Counted from the first letter of the stretch, positions 31,117 to 37,747 are shown. The stretch: DNA of 38,296 nucleotides from Clostridia bacterium (GCA_017432485.1 JAFRJB010000035.1:1-38296); one strand, 5' to 3'. Notes: a model not told the origin generated them from the letters alone. Made by a program: numbers and translations.

Positions 31117-31146
31117 AAGGCTAACTCAAAACATTGAGTTAGCCTT
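31117..31146 (+). terminator. Hairpin after cysK
   Basis: A perfect 13-bp stem AAGGCTAACTCAA / TTGAGTTAGCCTT with an AACA loop. The T-tract is poor (AGTTGTTC). Confidence 0.7.
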
Positions 31147-31206
31147 AGTTGTTCGCTGCACTCACAGTTGCAAACTTTGTTTGCAGTTGCACTGCGTGCA
31201 GTTATT
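31147..31206. repeat. Small AGTT-spaced hairpin array
   Basis: AGTT spacers separate a GTTCGCTGCACTCAC segment, the palindrome GCAAACTTTGTTTGC and the palindrome GCACTGCGTGC. It resembles the larger spacer-plus-hairpin arrays. It lies between cysK and the tRNA promoter. Confidence 0.6.
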
Positions 31207-31214
31207 GTTTTTTC

Positions 31215-31243
31215 TTGACTTTTAGGTTATTTTTGCATATAAT
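31215..31243 (+). promoter_or_regulatory. tRNA-Gly promoter
   Basis: TTGACT (31215-31220), 17 bp, TATAAT (31238-31243), about 20 bp before the mature 5' end. Confidence 0.85.
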
Positions 31244-31263
31244 AAGTAGGCTAACAAATATCT

Positions 31264-31337
31264 GCGGACATAGTTCATCGGTAGAATCTCAGCTTCCCAA
31301 GCTGATTAGGCGGGTTCGACTCCCGTTGTCCGCTCCA
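31264..31337 (+). tRNA. tRNA-Gly (anticodon CCC)
   Basis: Acceptor arms GCGGACA and TGTCCGC pair fully. The anticodon stem TCAGC/GCTGA encloses the loop TTCCCAA with CCC at 34-36, and the T arm has CGGGTTCGACTCCCG. Discriminator T and an encoded CCA follow. It reads GGG codons. Transcribed alone, with its own promoter and terminator. Confidence 0.95.
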
Positions 31338-31368
31338 AAAAAACTCCGTTTGTAAAACGGAGTTTTTT
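31337..31368 (+). terminator. Terminator of tRNA-Gly
   Basis: CTCCGTTT / AAACGGAG with a GTA loop, an A-run before and TTTTTT after. Confidence 0.92.
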
Positions 31369-31397
31369 CTATGAATTCCAAATTTCGCATTTTTTTG

Positions 31398-31442
31398 AAT
31401 CACCTGCTTTGGTTGTTTAACATACAATAAGTGCAGGTGATT
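31398..31442. promoter_or_regulatory. Inverted repeat over the start region of the ZIP gene
   Basis: AATCACCTGC (31398-31407) and GCAGGTGATT (31433-31442) are perfect 10-bp arms, 25 bp apart. The right arm holds the AGGTGA that would serve as ribosome binding site for a start at 31446, and a T-run follows. A possible TTGAAT-17-TAACAT promoter (31395-31423) overlaps the left arm. It could act as an operator for a metal regulator or as an RNA hairpin hiding the start. Confidence 0.4.
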
Positions 31443-32201
31443 TTTTTGATTGTAACAGGAATTCTCATTCCGTTTGCGGGCACCGCGCTCGGTGCCGCAG
31501 CGGTGTTTTTTATCAGCCGGAAGGTGAGTGGGCGCAGCGAAAAACTGCTCCTTGGCTTTGCCGCGGGGGTGATGGTGGCGGCAAGTATATGGTCGCTGTT
31601 AATGCCGGCGCTTGAGAGCGCTGCAGAGCCTCGGTGGCTTTTGCCGACAGTCGGTTTTTTACTCGGTATCGGCTTTTTACTTGCGAGCGAATATGCGATA
31701 GAACGCCTGCGCCGCGGCAGCAGCCGGCAAGAGAGTGCGCTTTCCAAAAATACGATGCTTATTTTGGCGGTCACGCTCCACAACATTCCCGAGGGCTTGG
31801 CGGTGGGTGTCGCCCTTGCGGCTGCCTGCCGCAGCGGCACGCGGCAGGCATTGGCAGCGGCGCTGGTGTTAGCGCTCGGCATCGCGATTCAAAACATTCC
31901 GGAAGGCGCGATTATTGCGATGCCGCTGCGCGGCGCCGGGATGTCGAAGGGCAAAGCCTTTTGCTGCGGGGCGCTCTCGGGCGCAGTGGAGCCGGTCGGC
32001 GCGGTGCTCAGTTTTTGGATGACGGCAGCGGTGGCAAAAGCACTGCCGCTGCTGCTATCATTCGCAGCAGGGGCGATGCTCTATGTCTGTGTGAATGAAC
32101 TCATTCCCGAAGCGAAGGGCGAGGGGAGCACACGCAGCGGTGTAATCGGCTTTGTCGCCGGTTTTTTGGTAATGATGATATTAGACGTAGCGCTAGGGTA
32201 A
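31431..32201 (+). CDS. ZIP-family divalent metal transporter
   Basis: Metal (zinc, iron or manganese) importer of the GufA-like ZIP subfamily. 256 residues with about eight hydrophobic segments. The hallmark metal-site helices HNIPEG and QNIPEG are near 116-121 and 153-158, and HNIPEG is preceded by a short charged cytoplasmic loop. The protein ends with LDVALG, the usual family end. The start is uncertain: GTG at 31431 lacks a Shine-Dalgarno sequence, while TTG at 31446 has AGGTGA seven bases upstream. The final Gly codon and the stop lie inside the terminal inverted repeat of an intergenic element. The CDF gene follows, so opposite metal fluxes are encoded side by side. Confidence 0.9.
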   Translation: MQVIFLIVTGILIPFAGTALGAAAVFFISRKVSGRSEKLLLGFAAGVMVAASIWSLLMPALESAAEPRWLLPTVGFLLGIGFLLASEYAIERLRRGSSRQESALSKNTMLILAVTLHNIPEGLAVGVALAAACRSGTRQALAAALVLALGIAIQNIPEGAIIAMPLRGAGMSKGKAFCCGALSGAVEPVGAVLSFWMTAAVAKALPLLLSFAAGAMLYVCVNELIPEAKGEGSTRSGVIGFVAGFLVMMILDVALG

Positions 32202-32355
32202 AATAAACCGAACCTCGAACAGTCTCTCGCTTGCCCTTTTTGGCTAATTTTTCCGATTTTTCGTTGATTGGCGTCAGCCAAACTGCCTCAATATCGAAAA
32301 AATTATCACAAAAATTTCTTCGCGAGAAACAATTGGTGTTCGATTTATTTTACCC
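32196..32355. mobile_element. GGG-ended palindromic element, copy 2 (160 bp)
   Basis: 18-bp terminal inverted repeats GGGTAAAATAAACCGAAC and its inverse at the right end, with one mismatch. The core has CTCTCGCTTGCCCTTT, GGCTAATTT and the hairpin TTGGCGTCAGCCAA, shared with the copies at 33939 and 37748. It looks like an internally deleted version. It overlaps the last two codons of the ZIP gene. Confidence 0.75.
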
Positions 32356-32418
32356 TTGGGAGAATCCTTCTTGCCTAAAACCCCATTCGTGTGCTACAAT
32401 GTTGGCAAGTGAGGCGAG

Positions 32419-33594
32419 ATGATGACTACTCTATTACTCAAACTATTTGTCAAAGACTACCGCAATACGACCGATACCAAGGTGAGAACGGCTTACGGCT
32501 CGCTTTCTTCCGCTATCGGTATTGTTCTTAACTGCCTGTTAAGCGCGTTTAAAATCGCTGTCGGGTACCTTGCGGCTTCGGCGGCAATGGTGGCGGATGG
32601 CGCCAACAACCTCTCGGATGCGGGCACCTGCATTATCGGGCTGATCGGCTTCAAGCTTGCCGGCAAACCGGCAGATGAAAAGCACCCCTTCGGTCACGGC
32701 AGGTATGAGTACATCCTTTCGCTGATTATCTCTTTCTTCGTGCTCTTGATGGGCGCGGAGCTGCTCAAATCTTCGATTGAAAAAATGATTCACCCGCAGG
32801 CGGTGACGTATTCCGCTTTCTTTATCGCCGTATCGGTCGCTTCTATTTTGGTGAAACTGTGGATGGCGATTTTTAACGCAAAGCTTGCCAAAACCGCGGG
32901 TATTACCGCGCTCAAAGCAGTCAGCCGCGATTCGCTGAGCGACTGTGCCGGTACGGCTGCGGTGTTAGTTGCTGTTATCACAAACAGGTTCTTTGGCTGG
33001 CAGATTGATGCTTACATCGGCGCAGCGGTGTCGCTCTTTGTGATTTGGAGCGGTATCGGCATTTTAAAAGAGAGCCTGCAGCCGCTTTTGGGCAAGCCTG
33101 CCGACAAGGAGTTGAGCGAAAAACTGCAACAATTTATGTGTGATTTTGACCCGGCTATTTTAGGGGTGCATGATTTAATCTTGCACGACTACGGTATGGG
33201 CAGCATCTTTGCGGTCGCGCACGCCGAAGTGCCTGCCGACAGCGACTTGGTGCGCATCCACGAAGTCATTGACAGCCTTGAAAAGGCGGTCGGCGAAAAC
33301 TTCGGCATTAGCCTGGTGCTGCACATTGACCCGGTAGATACCCGCGACAGCGCGCTTGAAACGCTCAAAGCACAGGTGCTCGGCATTGTGCAGAGTGTGG
33401 ATGAACACTACACGGTGCACGATTTTCGCCTTTCGCCGCAGGCTGACAAAATGTACTTCGATTTGGTCATTGACAGCGACATTAAGAAAGACAGCGCCAA
33501 AATCGGCGAAATTGTCAAAGCGCGCATTCTCGCCGTGCTCGGGGAAGAGATCGAGCCGGTAATCAATGTGGAGTTCTCTTTTTCGGCGCGGTGA
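32419..33594 (+). CDS. Cation diffusion facilitator (CDF) metal exporter
   Basis: Metal/proton antiporter, 391 residues, with a six-helix CDF membrane domain followed by a cytoplasmic dimerisation domain (about 220-295) and a further C-terminal segment. Metal-site signatures are ADGANNLSDAG in TM2 (N-x3-D) and SRDSLSDCAG in TM5 (D-x3-D). This combination is closer to manganese/iron-type CDFs than to the H/D sites of zinc exporters; the specificity is inference. The conserved PADEKHPFGHGRYEY loop is present. The start is ATG-ATG at 32419 with GAGGCGAG directly upstream, so 32422 is also possible. No terminator was found before the T-box promoter. Confidence 0.92.
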   Translation: MMTTLLLKLFVKDYRNTTDTKVRTAYGSLSSAIGIVLNCLLSAFKIAVGYLAASAAMVADGANNLSDAGTCIIGLIGFKLAGKPADEKHPFGHGRYEYILSLIISFFVLLMGAELLKSSIEKMIHPQAVTYSAFFIAVSVASILVKLWMAIFNAKLAKTAGITALKAVSRDSLSDCAGTAAVLVAVITNRFFGWQIDAYIGAAVSLFVIWSGIGILKESLQPLLGKPADKELSEKLQQFMCDFDPAILGVHDLILHDYGMGSIFAVAHAEVPADSDLVRIHEVIDSLEKAVGENFGISLVLHIDPVDTRDSALETLKAQVLGIVQSVDEHYTVHDFRLSPQADKMYFDLVIDSDIKKDSAKIGEIVKARILAVLGEEIEPVINVEFSFSAR

Positions 33595-33634
33595 TTGAAA
33601 ATTTTTCACATATCACAATTTTTGAAATTTTCGC

Positions 33635-33663
33635 TTGACAAACGCTTTTTGCGGGAGTATAGT
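33635..33663 (+). promoter_or_regulatory. Promoter of the T-box/trpB transcript
   Basis: Consensus TTGACA (33635-33640), 17 bp, TATAGT (33658-33663). Confidence 0.9.
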
Positions 33664-33667
33664 AGAA

Positions 33668-33932
33668 ATAACGATAAACCGATGAGCGAGAGTAGTAACT
33701 GCTTTTAAAAGGTTTCAGAGAGCCGGCGTTTGGTGCGAGCCGGTAACCGGAAAAACAGCGAATGGACTCGTGAGGGCAAACCGAGCACAGTGTGTTAGGG
33801 GCGCCGGGAACTTCACCCGTTACCAAGGAAGTATGTATAGTCAGTACATAGAGTGAGTGCGCCGCAAGGCGAAGTCGGGTGGTACCGCAGGATTTTCAAT
33901 CTTGTCCCAACATGTGGGGCGGGATTTTTTAT
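33668..33932 (+). promoter_or_regulatory. T-box riboswitch, tryptophan-specific
   Basis: A leader RNA that senses uncharged tRNA-Trp. Landmarks in order are the AGTAGTAA box near 33691, the AG bulge with a GGTG-containing distal loop (GAGAGCCGG and GGTGCGAGCCGG, 33719-33742), the specifier loop GAATGGACTC with the Trp codon TGG at 33763-33765, and the T-box GTCGGGTGGTACCGC at 33874-33888. The terminator 33898-33932 has AATCTTGTCCC pairing with GGGGCGGGATT including G-U pairs, then TTTTTT. Uncharged tRNA-Trp would stabilise the antiterminator and allow read-through to trpB. Confidence 0.93.
33898..33932 (+). terminator. T-box attenuator terminator
   Basis: 11-bp stem with G-U pairs, AACATGT loop, TTTTTT tail. 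Its left arm follows the T-box sequence. Confidence 0.88.
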
Positions 33933-33938
33933 TTATAT

Positions 33939-34211
33939 GGGTTTAAGGACTCGAACTTTTTTGTCTCTCGCTTGTCCTTTTCGGCTAATTTACTCGTTTT
34001 TTCTTTGCTTGGCGTCAGCCAAGCGGCATCAAAAGCAAGCAAATTACCTCGAAAACTCCTAACCGAGAGATGCTTCGCAGTTTTGGTCTGCCTATTGTTT
34101 ACAAAGGCAAGGCAAAAAGGCGAAAGAATGCTGACGCATTGTGAGGCTTTTTAACGCAGATTTTGTGAAAAAGAGGCGACCAAAACCATAAAAGTCCGAA
34201 TCCTTAAACCC
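33939..34211. mobile_element. GGG-ended palindromic element, copy 3 (273 bp), between T-box and trpB
   Basis: Terminal inverted repeats GGGTTTAAGGACTCGAACTT and, at the right end, the inverse of GGGTTTAAGGATTCGGACTT (two mismatches). It has a CTCTCGCTTGTCCTTTTCGG core, the hairpin CTTGGCGTCAGCCAAG, AACCGAGAGATGCTTCGCAG and AAAAAGGCGAAAGAATGC blocks. It starts 7 bp after the attenuator T-tract. The flanks share AT (TAT before, ATG after), so a 2-bp target duplication is possible. No coding sequence. Confidence 0.8.
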
Positions 34212-34227
34212 ATGAGAAGGGGAAACC

Positions 34228-34287
34228 ATGAAAATCATTTTGACAAAACGATGGCGAAGCACACAGAAACCGAAACACCAATCGTAA
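34228..34287 (+). CDS. Possible 19-residue leader peptide upstream of trpB
   Basis: An ATG with AGAAGGGG at good spacing opens a short frame MKIILTKRWRSTQKPKHQS ending in TAA, 33 bp before the trpB start. It contains one Trp codon and is strongly basic. Its ribosome-binding region (GAGAAGGGGAAACCATGA) is nearly a duplicate of that of trpB (GAAAGGGGAAACATCATGA). It is not a classic Trp attenuator, which has tandem Trp codons; it may be a chance frame. Confidence 0.3.
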   Translation: MKIILTKRWRSTQKPKHQS

Positions 34288-34320
34288 AAACTTATTTGAC
34301 AATTTGAAAGGGGAAACATC

Positions 34321-35697
34321 ATGAGTAAAAAAAACAAGATTCCGTACAAAATCTATTTGGAAGAAAGCGAAATGCCCACACAATGGTATAACCTGCGCGC
34401 CGATATGAAGAATAAGCCGGCGCCGCTGCTCAACCCGGGCACCCTGCAGCCGATGACCGCCGAGGAATTGGGCGGCGTATTCTGCGAAGAGTTGGTACAG
34501 CAAGAGCTCGATAACGACAACGCCTATATCGACATCCCGCAGGAAATCAGAGATTTCTACAAGATGTACAGACCCTCTCCGCTGGTGCGCGCATACTGCT
34601 TAGAGGAAAAACTCGGCACACCCGCGAAGATTTACTACAAGTTTGAAGGCAACAACACCAGCGGTTCTCACAAGCTCAATTCCGCGATTGCGCAGGCTTA
34701 CTACGCCAAGAAGCAGGGCTTAAAGGGTGTGACAACCGAAACCGGTGCCGGTCAATGGGGCACTGCGCTTTCGATGGCTTGCTCTTACCTGGAACTTGAC
34801 TGTAAAGTGTATATGGTAAAAGTCTCTTATGAGCAGAAACCCTTCCGCCGCGAAGTGATGCGCGTTTACGGCGCGAGTGTCACCCCGTCGCCTTCCGATA
34901 CGACTCAAATCGGCAGAAAGATTTTAGCAGAGCACCCCGGCACCACCGGTTCTCTTGGCTGTGCGATTAGTGAAGCGGTTGAAGTGGCTGTTTCCAACCC
35001 CGGTTACCGCTATGTGCTCGGTTCCGTGCTCAACCAGGTGCTGCTGCACCAGTCCGTAATCGGTTTGGAGACCAAGGCAGCGCTCGATAAATACAACATC
35101 ACACCTGATATTATCATCGGCTGTGCCGGCGGCGGCTCCAACCTCGGCGGTTTGATTGCTCCGTTTATGGGCGAAAAACTCAGAGGCGAAAAAGACTACC
35201 GCATTATCGCTGTAGAGCCGGCTTCCTGCCCGAGCTTTACGAGAGGCAAGTTTGCTTATGACTTTGCCGATACCGGCATGGTTTGCCCGCTCGCGAAGAT
35301 GTACACCTTGGGCGCGGACTTCATTCCCTCTGCGAACCACGCAGGCGGCTTGCGCTATCACGGCATGAGCCCGGTACTCTCGCAGCTGTATGCCGATGGC
35401 TACATGGAAGCAACCACCGCAATTCAGACCGATGTCTTTGAAGCAGCGGAAACCTTTGCAAGAGTAGAAGGTATCTTGCCCGCTCCGGAAAGCTCTCACG
35501 CCATTAAAGTGGCAATCGATGAAGCGATGAAGTGCAAAGAGACCGGCGAAGAGAAGACCATTGTCTTCGGTTTGACCGGTACCGGCTACTTCGATATGGT
35601 TGCCTACGAAAAATTCCACGAAGGTCAGATGGATGACTACATCCCGACCGATGAGGAATTGGCAAAGTACGCGGCAAAACTGCCGAAAGTGGAGTAA
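34321..35697 (+). CDS. trpB: Tryptophan synthase beta chain, TrpB2 type
   Basis: PLP enzyme that joins indole and serine to give tryptophan. At 458 residues with a long N-terminal extension (RADMKNKPAPLLNPGTLQP) it belongs to the TrpB2 subfamily, which usually acts without TrpA. The PLP Lys is in NNTSGSHKLNSA; ETGAGQWGTALS and GCAGGGSNLGG are the catalytic and phosphate-binding loops. AAAGGGG precedes the ATG. No trpA or other trp gene is in the window. It is under a Trp T-box, which supports a true role in tryptophan supply, perhaps salvage of indole. Confidence 0.95.
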   Translation: MSKKNKIPYKIYLEESEMPTQWYNLRADMKNKPAPLLNPGTLQPMTAEELGGVFCEELVQQELDNDNAYIDIPQEIRDFYKMYRPSPLVRAYCLEEKLGTPAKIYYKFEGNNTSGSHKLNSAIAQAYYAKKQGLKGVTTETGAGQWGTALSMACSYLELDCKVYMVKVSYEQKPFRREVMRVYGASVTPSPSDTTQIGRKILAEHPGTTGSLGCAISEAVEVAVSNPGYRYVLGSVLNQVLLHQSVIGLETKAALDKYNITPDIIIGCAGGGSNLGGLIAPFMGEKLRGEKDYRIIAVEPASCPSFTRGKFAYDFADTGMVCPLAKMYTLGADFIPSANHAGGLRYHGMSPVLSQLYADGYMEATTAIQTDVFEAAETFARVEGILPAPESSHAIKVAIDEAMKCKETGEEKTIVFGLTGTGYFDMVAYEKFHEGQMDDYIPTDEELAKYAAKLPKVE

Positions 35698-35704
35698 TGC
35701 ATCA

Positions 35705-35735
35705 AAAGGGCGCTTGCAAATCAAGCGCCCTTTAT
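35705..35735 (+). terminator. Terminator after trpB
   Basis: AAAGGGCGCTTG / CAAGCGCCCTTT with a CAAAT loop. The T-tract is short (TTTATAATT) and merges with array O. Confidence 0.8.
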
Positions 35736-35763
35736 AATTCGGAATGCGGAGTGCGGAATGCGG
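35736..35763. repeat. 7-bp-period array O (AATGCGG class)
   Basis: AATTCGG, AATGCGG, AGTGCGG, AATGCGG, two bases after the trpB terminator stem. Confidence 0.88.
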
Positions 35764-35817
35764 AATTAAAGGTGGCAAGGCGTTGCCTTGCATTTTAATT
35801 GTGCGCAAAGCGCACTG
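35764..35817. repeat. Two-hairpin linker module, copy 2
   Basis: AATTAAAGGTGGCAAGG, the stem GCAAGG/CCTTGC, a T/A-rich gap, then GTGCGC/GCGCAC. It has the same layout as 25862-25917, with both stems changed on both sides. Confidence 0.75.
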
Positions 35818-35838
35818 CTGAACACTGAAGACTGTTCA
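35818..35838. repeat. 7-bp-period array P (CTGAACA class)
   Basis: CTGAACA, CTGAAGA, CTGTTCA, followed by the hairpin GTTC/GAAC and the terminator at 35850. Confidence 0.7.
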
Positions 35839-35849
35839 CGCAGCGAACT

Positions 35850-35875
35850 AAGGGGCTGATGTTCAGCCCCTTTTT
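35850..35875 (+). terminator. Second terminator downstream of trpB
   Basis: AAGGGGCTGA / TCAGCCCCTT with a TGT loop and TTTTT. Confidence 0.88.
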
Positions 35876-35877
35876 AC

Positions 35878-35906
35878 TTGCTATTCTAAGCAAACTATAT
35901 TATAAT
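35878..35906 (+). promoter_or_regulatory. azlCD promoter
   Basis: TTGCTA (35878-35883), 17 bp, TATAAT (35901-35906), 27 bp before the azlC start. Confidence 0.7.
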
Positions 35907-35932
35907 AATAGCATTACGAAGAGAGGGAAAGT

Positions 35933-36652
35933 ATGAGCAGTAAAAGCGCGTTTTTAAAAGGCATTAAAGCCGGTTTACCGATATGCTTCGGCTACTTGTC
36001 GGTAGCCTTTGCTTTTGGTATTTTTGCGCTCTCATCGGGGCTTGACAGCCTGCAGGCACTGCTCATTTCTATGACCAATGTCACCTCTGCCGGGCAGTTG
36101 GCGGCAGTGCCGATTATGGTGGGCGGCGGCACACTTTTCGAGCTTGCCGCATCACAGTTTGTGATTAATTTGCGCTATTCGCTGATGTCCGTTTCTCTCT
36201 CGCAGAAGTTTGACAAATCCTTTCGCTTGATAGACAAACTGCTGGTTGCCTTTGTGGTGACGGATGAAGTGTTTGCCGTTGCCGCTTCCCAAAAAGGGGA
36301 GGTTGGCAAGCACTTTATGTATGGGCTCATTCTCACACCCTATGTCGGGTGGAGCGCGGGCACCATTCTGGGCGCCGTGGCAGGCAATGTGCTGCCGGCG
36401 ATTGTTATTTCCGCGCTCGGAATTGCGATTTATGCGATGTTTATCGCCATTGTGGTGCCGGTAGCCAGAGAAGATAAAAAAACGCTCATTTGCGTGGTGA
36501 TTGCCATTGCGCTGAGCCTTGCGTTTCACTTTGTGCCGCTACTCAATCGCGTGCCCGGCGGCTTTGTGGTCATTATTTGCGCGGTGGCGGCAAGTGCGCT
36601 GGCGGCGTGGCTGTTTCCGATTAAAAGTGAAAAGGAGGATACTGTCGCATGA
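35933..36652 (+). CDS. azlC: AzlC-type branched-chain amino acid exporter, large subunit
   Basis: Large membrane subunit of the AzlCD (BrnFE/LIV-E) exporter of branched-chain amino acids. 239 residues, with repeated hydrophobic segments. The family opening FLKGIKAGLPICFGYLSVAFAFG and the conserved QFVINLRYSLMS and VTDEVFAVA motifs are present. The ATG follows GAGAGGGAAAG. It overlaps azlD by 4 bp (ATGA). Substrate is inferred from family only. Confidence 0.92.
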   Translation: MSSKSAFLKGIKAGLPICFGYLSVAFAFGIFALSSGLDSLQALLISMTNVTSAGQLAAVPIMVGGGTLFELAASQFVINLRYSLMSVSLSQKFDKSFRLIDKLLVAFVVTDEVFAVAASQKGEVGKHFMYGLILTPYVGWSAGTILGAVAGNVLPAIVISALGIAIYAMFIAIVVPVAREDKKTLICVVIAIALSLAFHFVPLLNRVPGGFVVIICAVAASALAAWLFPIKSEKEDTVA

Positions 36653-36969
36653 AGTATGCTTCCTTTTTACCGTATTTGCTGGTGATGGCTTTGGTGACCT
36701 ATGCGGTGCGCGCCATACCGCTGGTGCTTGTTAAAAAGAAAATTCAAAATACATTCGTTTTATCGTTTTTGCACTATATGCCGTATGCGGTCTTGAGTGT
36801 GATGACCGTGCCCGCCGTATTTTCGGCAACGGGGAGTGTCATCAGCGCCGCCGTCGGCGTAGCGGTGGCACTGATATTAGCGTTTTTTAAGCGCAGCCTA
36901 TTGCTCGTAGCAGCAAGCGCTTCTGCCGCGGTGTTATTGTGTGAATTGGTGCTGCAATACTGTTTTTAG
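36649..36969 (+). CDS. azlD: AzlD-type exporter, small subunit
   Basis: A 106-residue partner of AzlC with four hydrophobic segments. It carries the family pattern YAVRAIPLVL near the start and LHYMPYAVLSVMTVPAVF in the middle. AAAGGAGG lies before the ATG, which overlaps the azlC stop. Confidence 0.92.
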   Translation: MKYASFLPYLLVMALVTYAVRAIPLVLVKKKIQNTFVLSFLHYMPYAVLSVMTVPAVFSATGSVISAAVGVAVALILAFFKRSLLLVAASASAAVLLCELVLQYCF

Positions 36970-36977
36970 GAGAAAAG

Positions 36978-37685
36978 ATGATAGGTCATAAAGAAAAGAG
37001 CCGGCAAATCAGCCGCGAGCATTTGAATGCCATTCGCCTTTATATTGATACTTACCTGGAGCAGGATGCCTATGCCTGCAATATGCAGCGCTCTGCGCCG
37101 CCTAAACCGGGCAAAAGACTGCACCGCGCTTTAGAAAGCGAAGGTGCGGCGCCGACTTGTGCGCAGGCCATGCCTGCCGAAAGCCCGGCACCTTGTGAGA
37201 GTGCGCCGAAAGAAGCGCCGCAGATGGCGGCAACTCAAGCGAATGAGCGAGAGAGCGAGGAAATGCCGCAGGTCTATTTTTCTGCGGCGCTTGCAGACAC
37301 AAGCGGTGAAGATGCACTGGAAGCATACCTGCGCGAGGTAAAAGATGAGTCATTTAGCGAAATGCTCTTGCGCAAGATTGATGAAAAGGGTATGAGCGAT
37401 GCCGATTGTTACAAAAAGGCGAATATCGATAAGCGCCTGTTTTCCAAAATTCGCTCTAATGCTTTATATAAACCGAGCAAACAGACGGCGCTTGCATTGA
37501 TTTTGGCACTTGAACTGCCCTATAGCGAAGCGGTGGAAATGTTACACAAAGCGGGCTTTGCGCTTTCGCGCGCGAGCAAAGCGGATTTAATTGTGGAGTA
37601 TTACCTCAAGCAGGGGATCTACGACATCTTTGTGATTAATAACTCTCTGTATGATTTTGACCAACCGATAATAGGCTATAAATAA
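36978..37685 (+). CDS. Protein of unknown function with C-terminal HTH-like domain
   Basis: 235 residues, starting 8 bp after azlD with AGGAG upstream, so probably in the same operon. The N-terminal part (1-110) is charged then low in complexity (Ala/Pro/Glu). The C-terminal part (about 112-235) resembles a compact helical domain common in Clostridia: SFSEMLLRKIDEKGMSDAD, then YKKANIDKRLFSKIRSN, then KQTALALILALELPYSEA, ending in DLIVEYYLKQGIYDIFVIN. The middle reads like an XRE-type helix-turn-helix. The same domain is often found fused to other modules; its function is not known. The last codons and stop are in a 19-bp inverted repeat. Confidence 0.82.
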   Translation: MIGHKEKSRQISREHLNAIRLYIDTYLEQDAYACNMQRSAPPKPGKRLHRALESEGAAPTCAQAMPAESPAPCESAPKEAPQMAATQANERESEEMPQVYFSAALADTSGEDALEAYLREVKDESFSEMLLRKIDEKGMSDADCYKKANIDKRLFSKIRSNALYKPSKQTALALILALELPYSEAVEMLHKAGFALSRASKADLIVEYYLKQGIYDIFVINNSLYDFDQPIIGYK

Positions 37686-37709
37686 GGCAGTGCCTTATTT
37701 ATAGCCTAT
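37671..37709 (+). terminator. Gene-tail inverted repeat after the HTH-like gene
   Basis: ATAGGCTATAAATAAGGCA (37671-37689) and TGCCTTATTTATAGCCTAT (37691-37709) are perfect 19-bp arms. The left arm includes the last four codons and the stop. It is followed directly by array Q, without a T-tract. Confidence 0.75.
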
Positions 37710-37740
37710 AGTTTTCAGTTTTCAGTGTTTAGTGTTCAGT
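37710..37740. repeat. 7-bp-period array Q (TTCAGTG class)
   Basis: AGTTTTC, AGTTTTC, AGTGTTT, AGTGTTC, AGT. It begins at the base after the gene-tail inverted repeat. Confidence 0.85.
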
Positions 37741-37747
37741 CGCAAAA

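Noticed and set aside
33853..34154. Plus-strand frames over the T-box end and the element
   Set aside because: The region is explained by the T-box antiterminator/terminator and an inverted-repeat element; the frames have no ribosome binding site.
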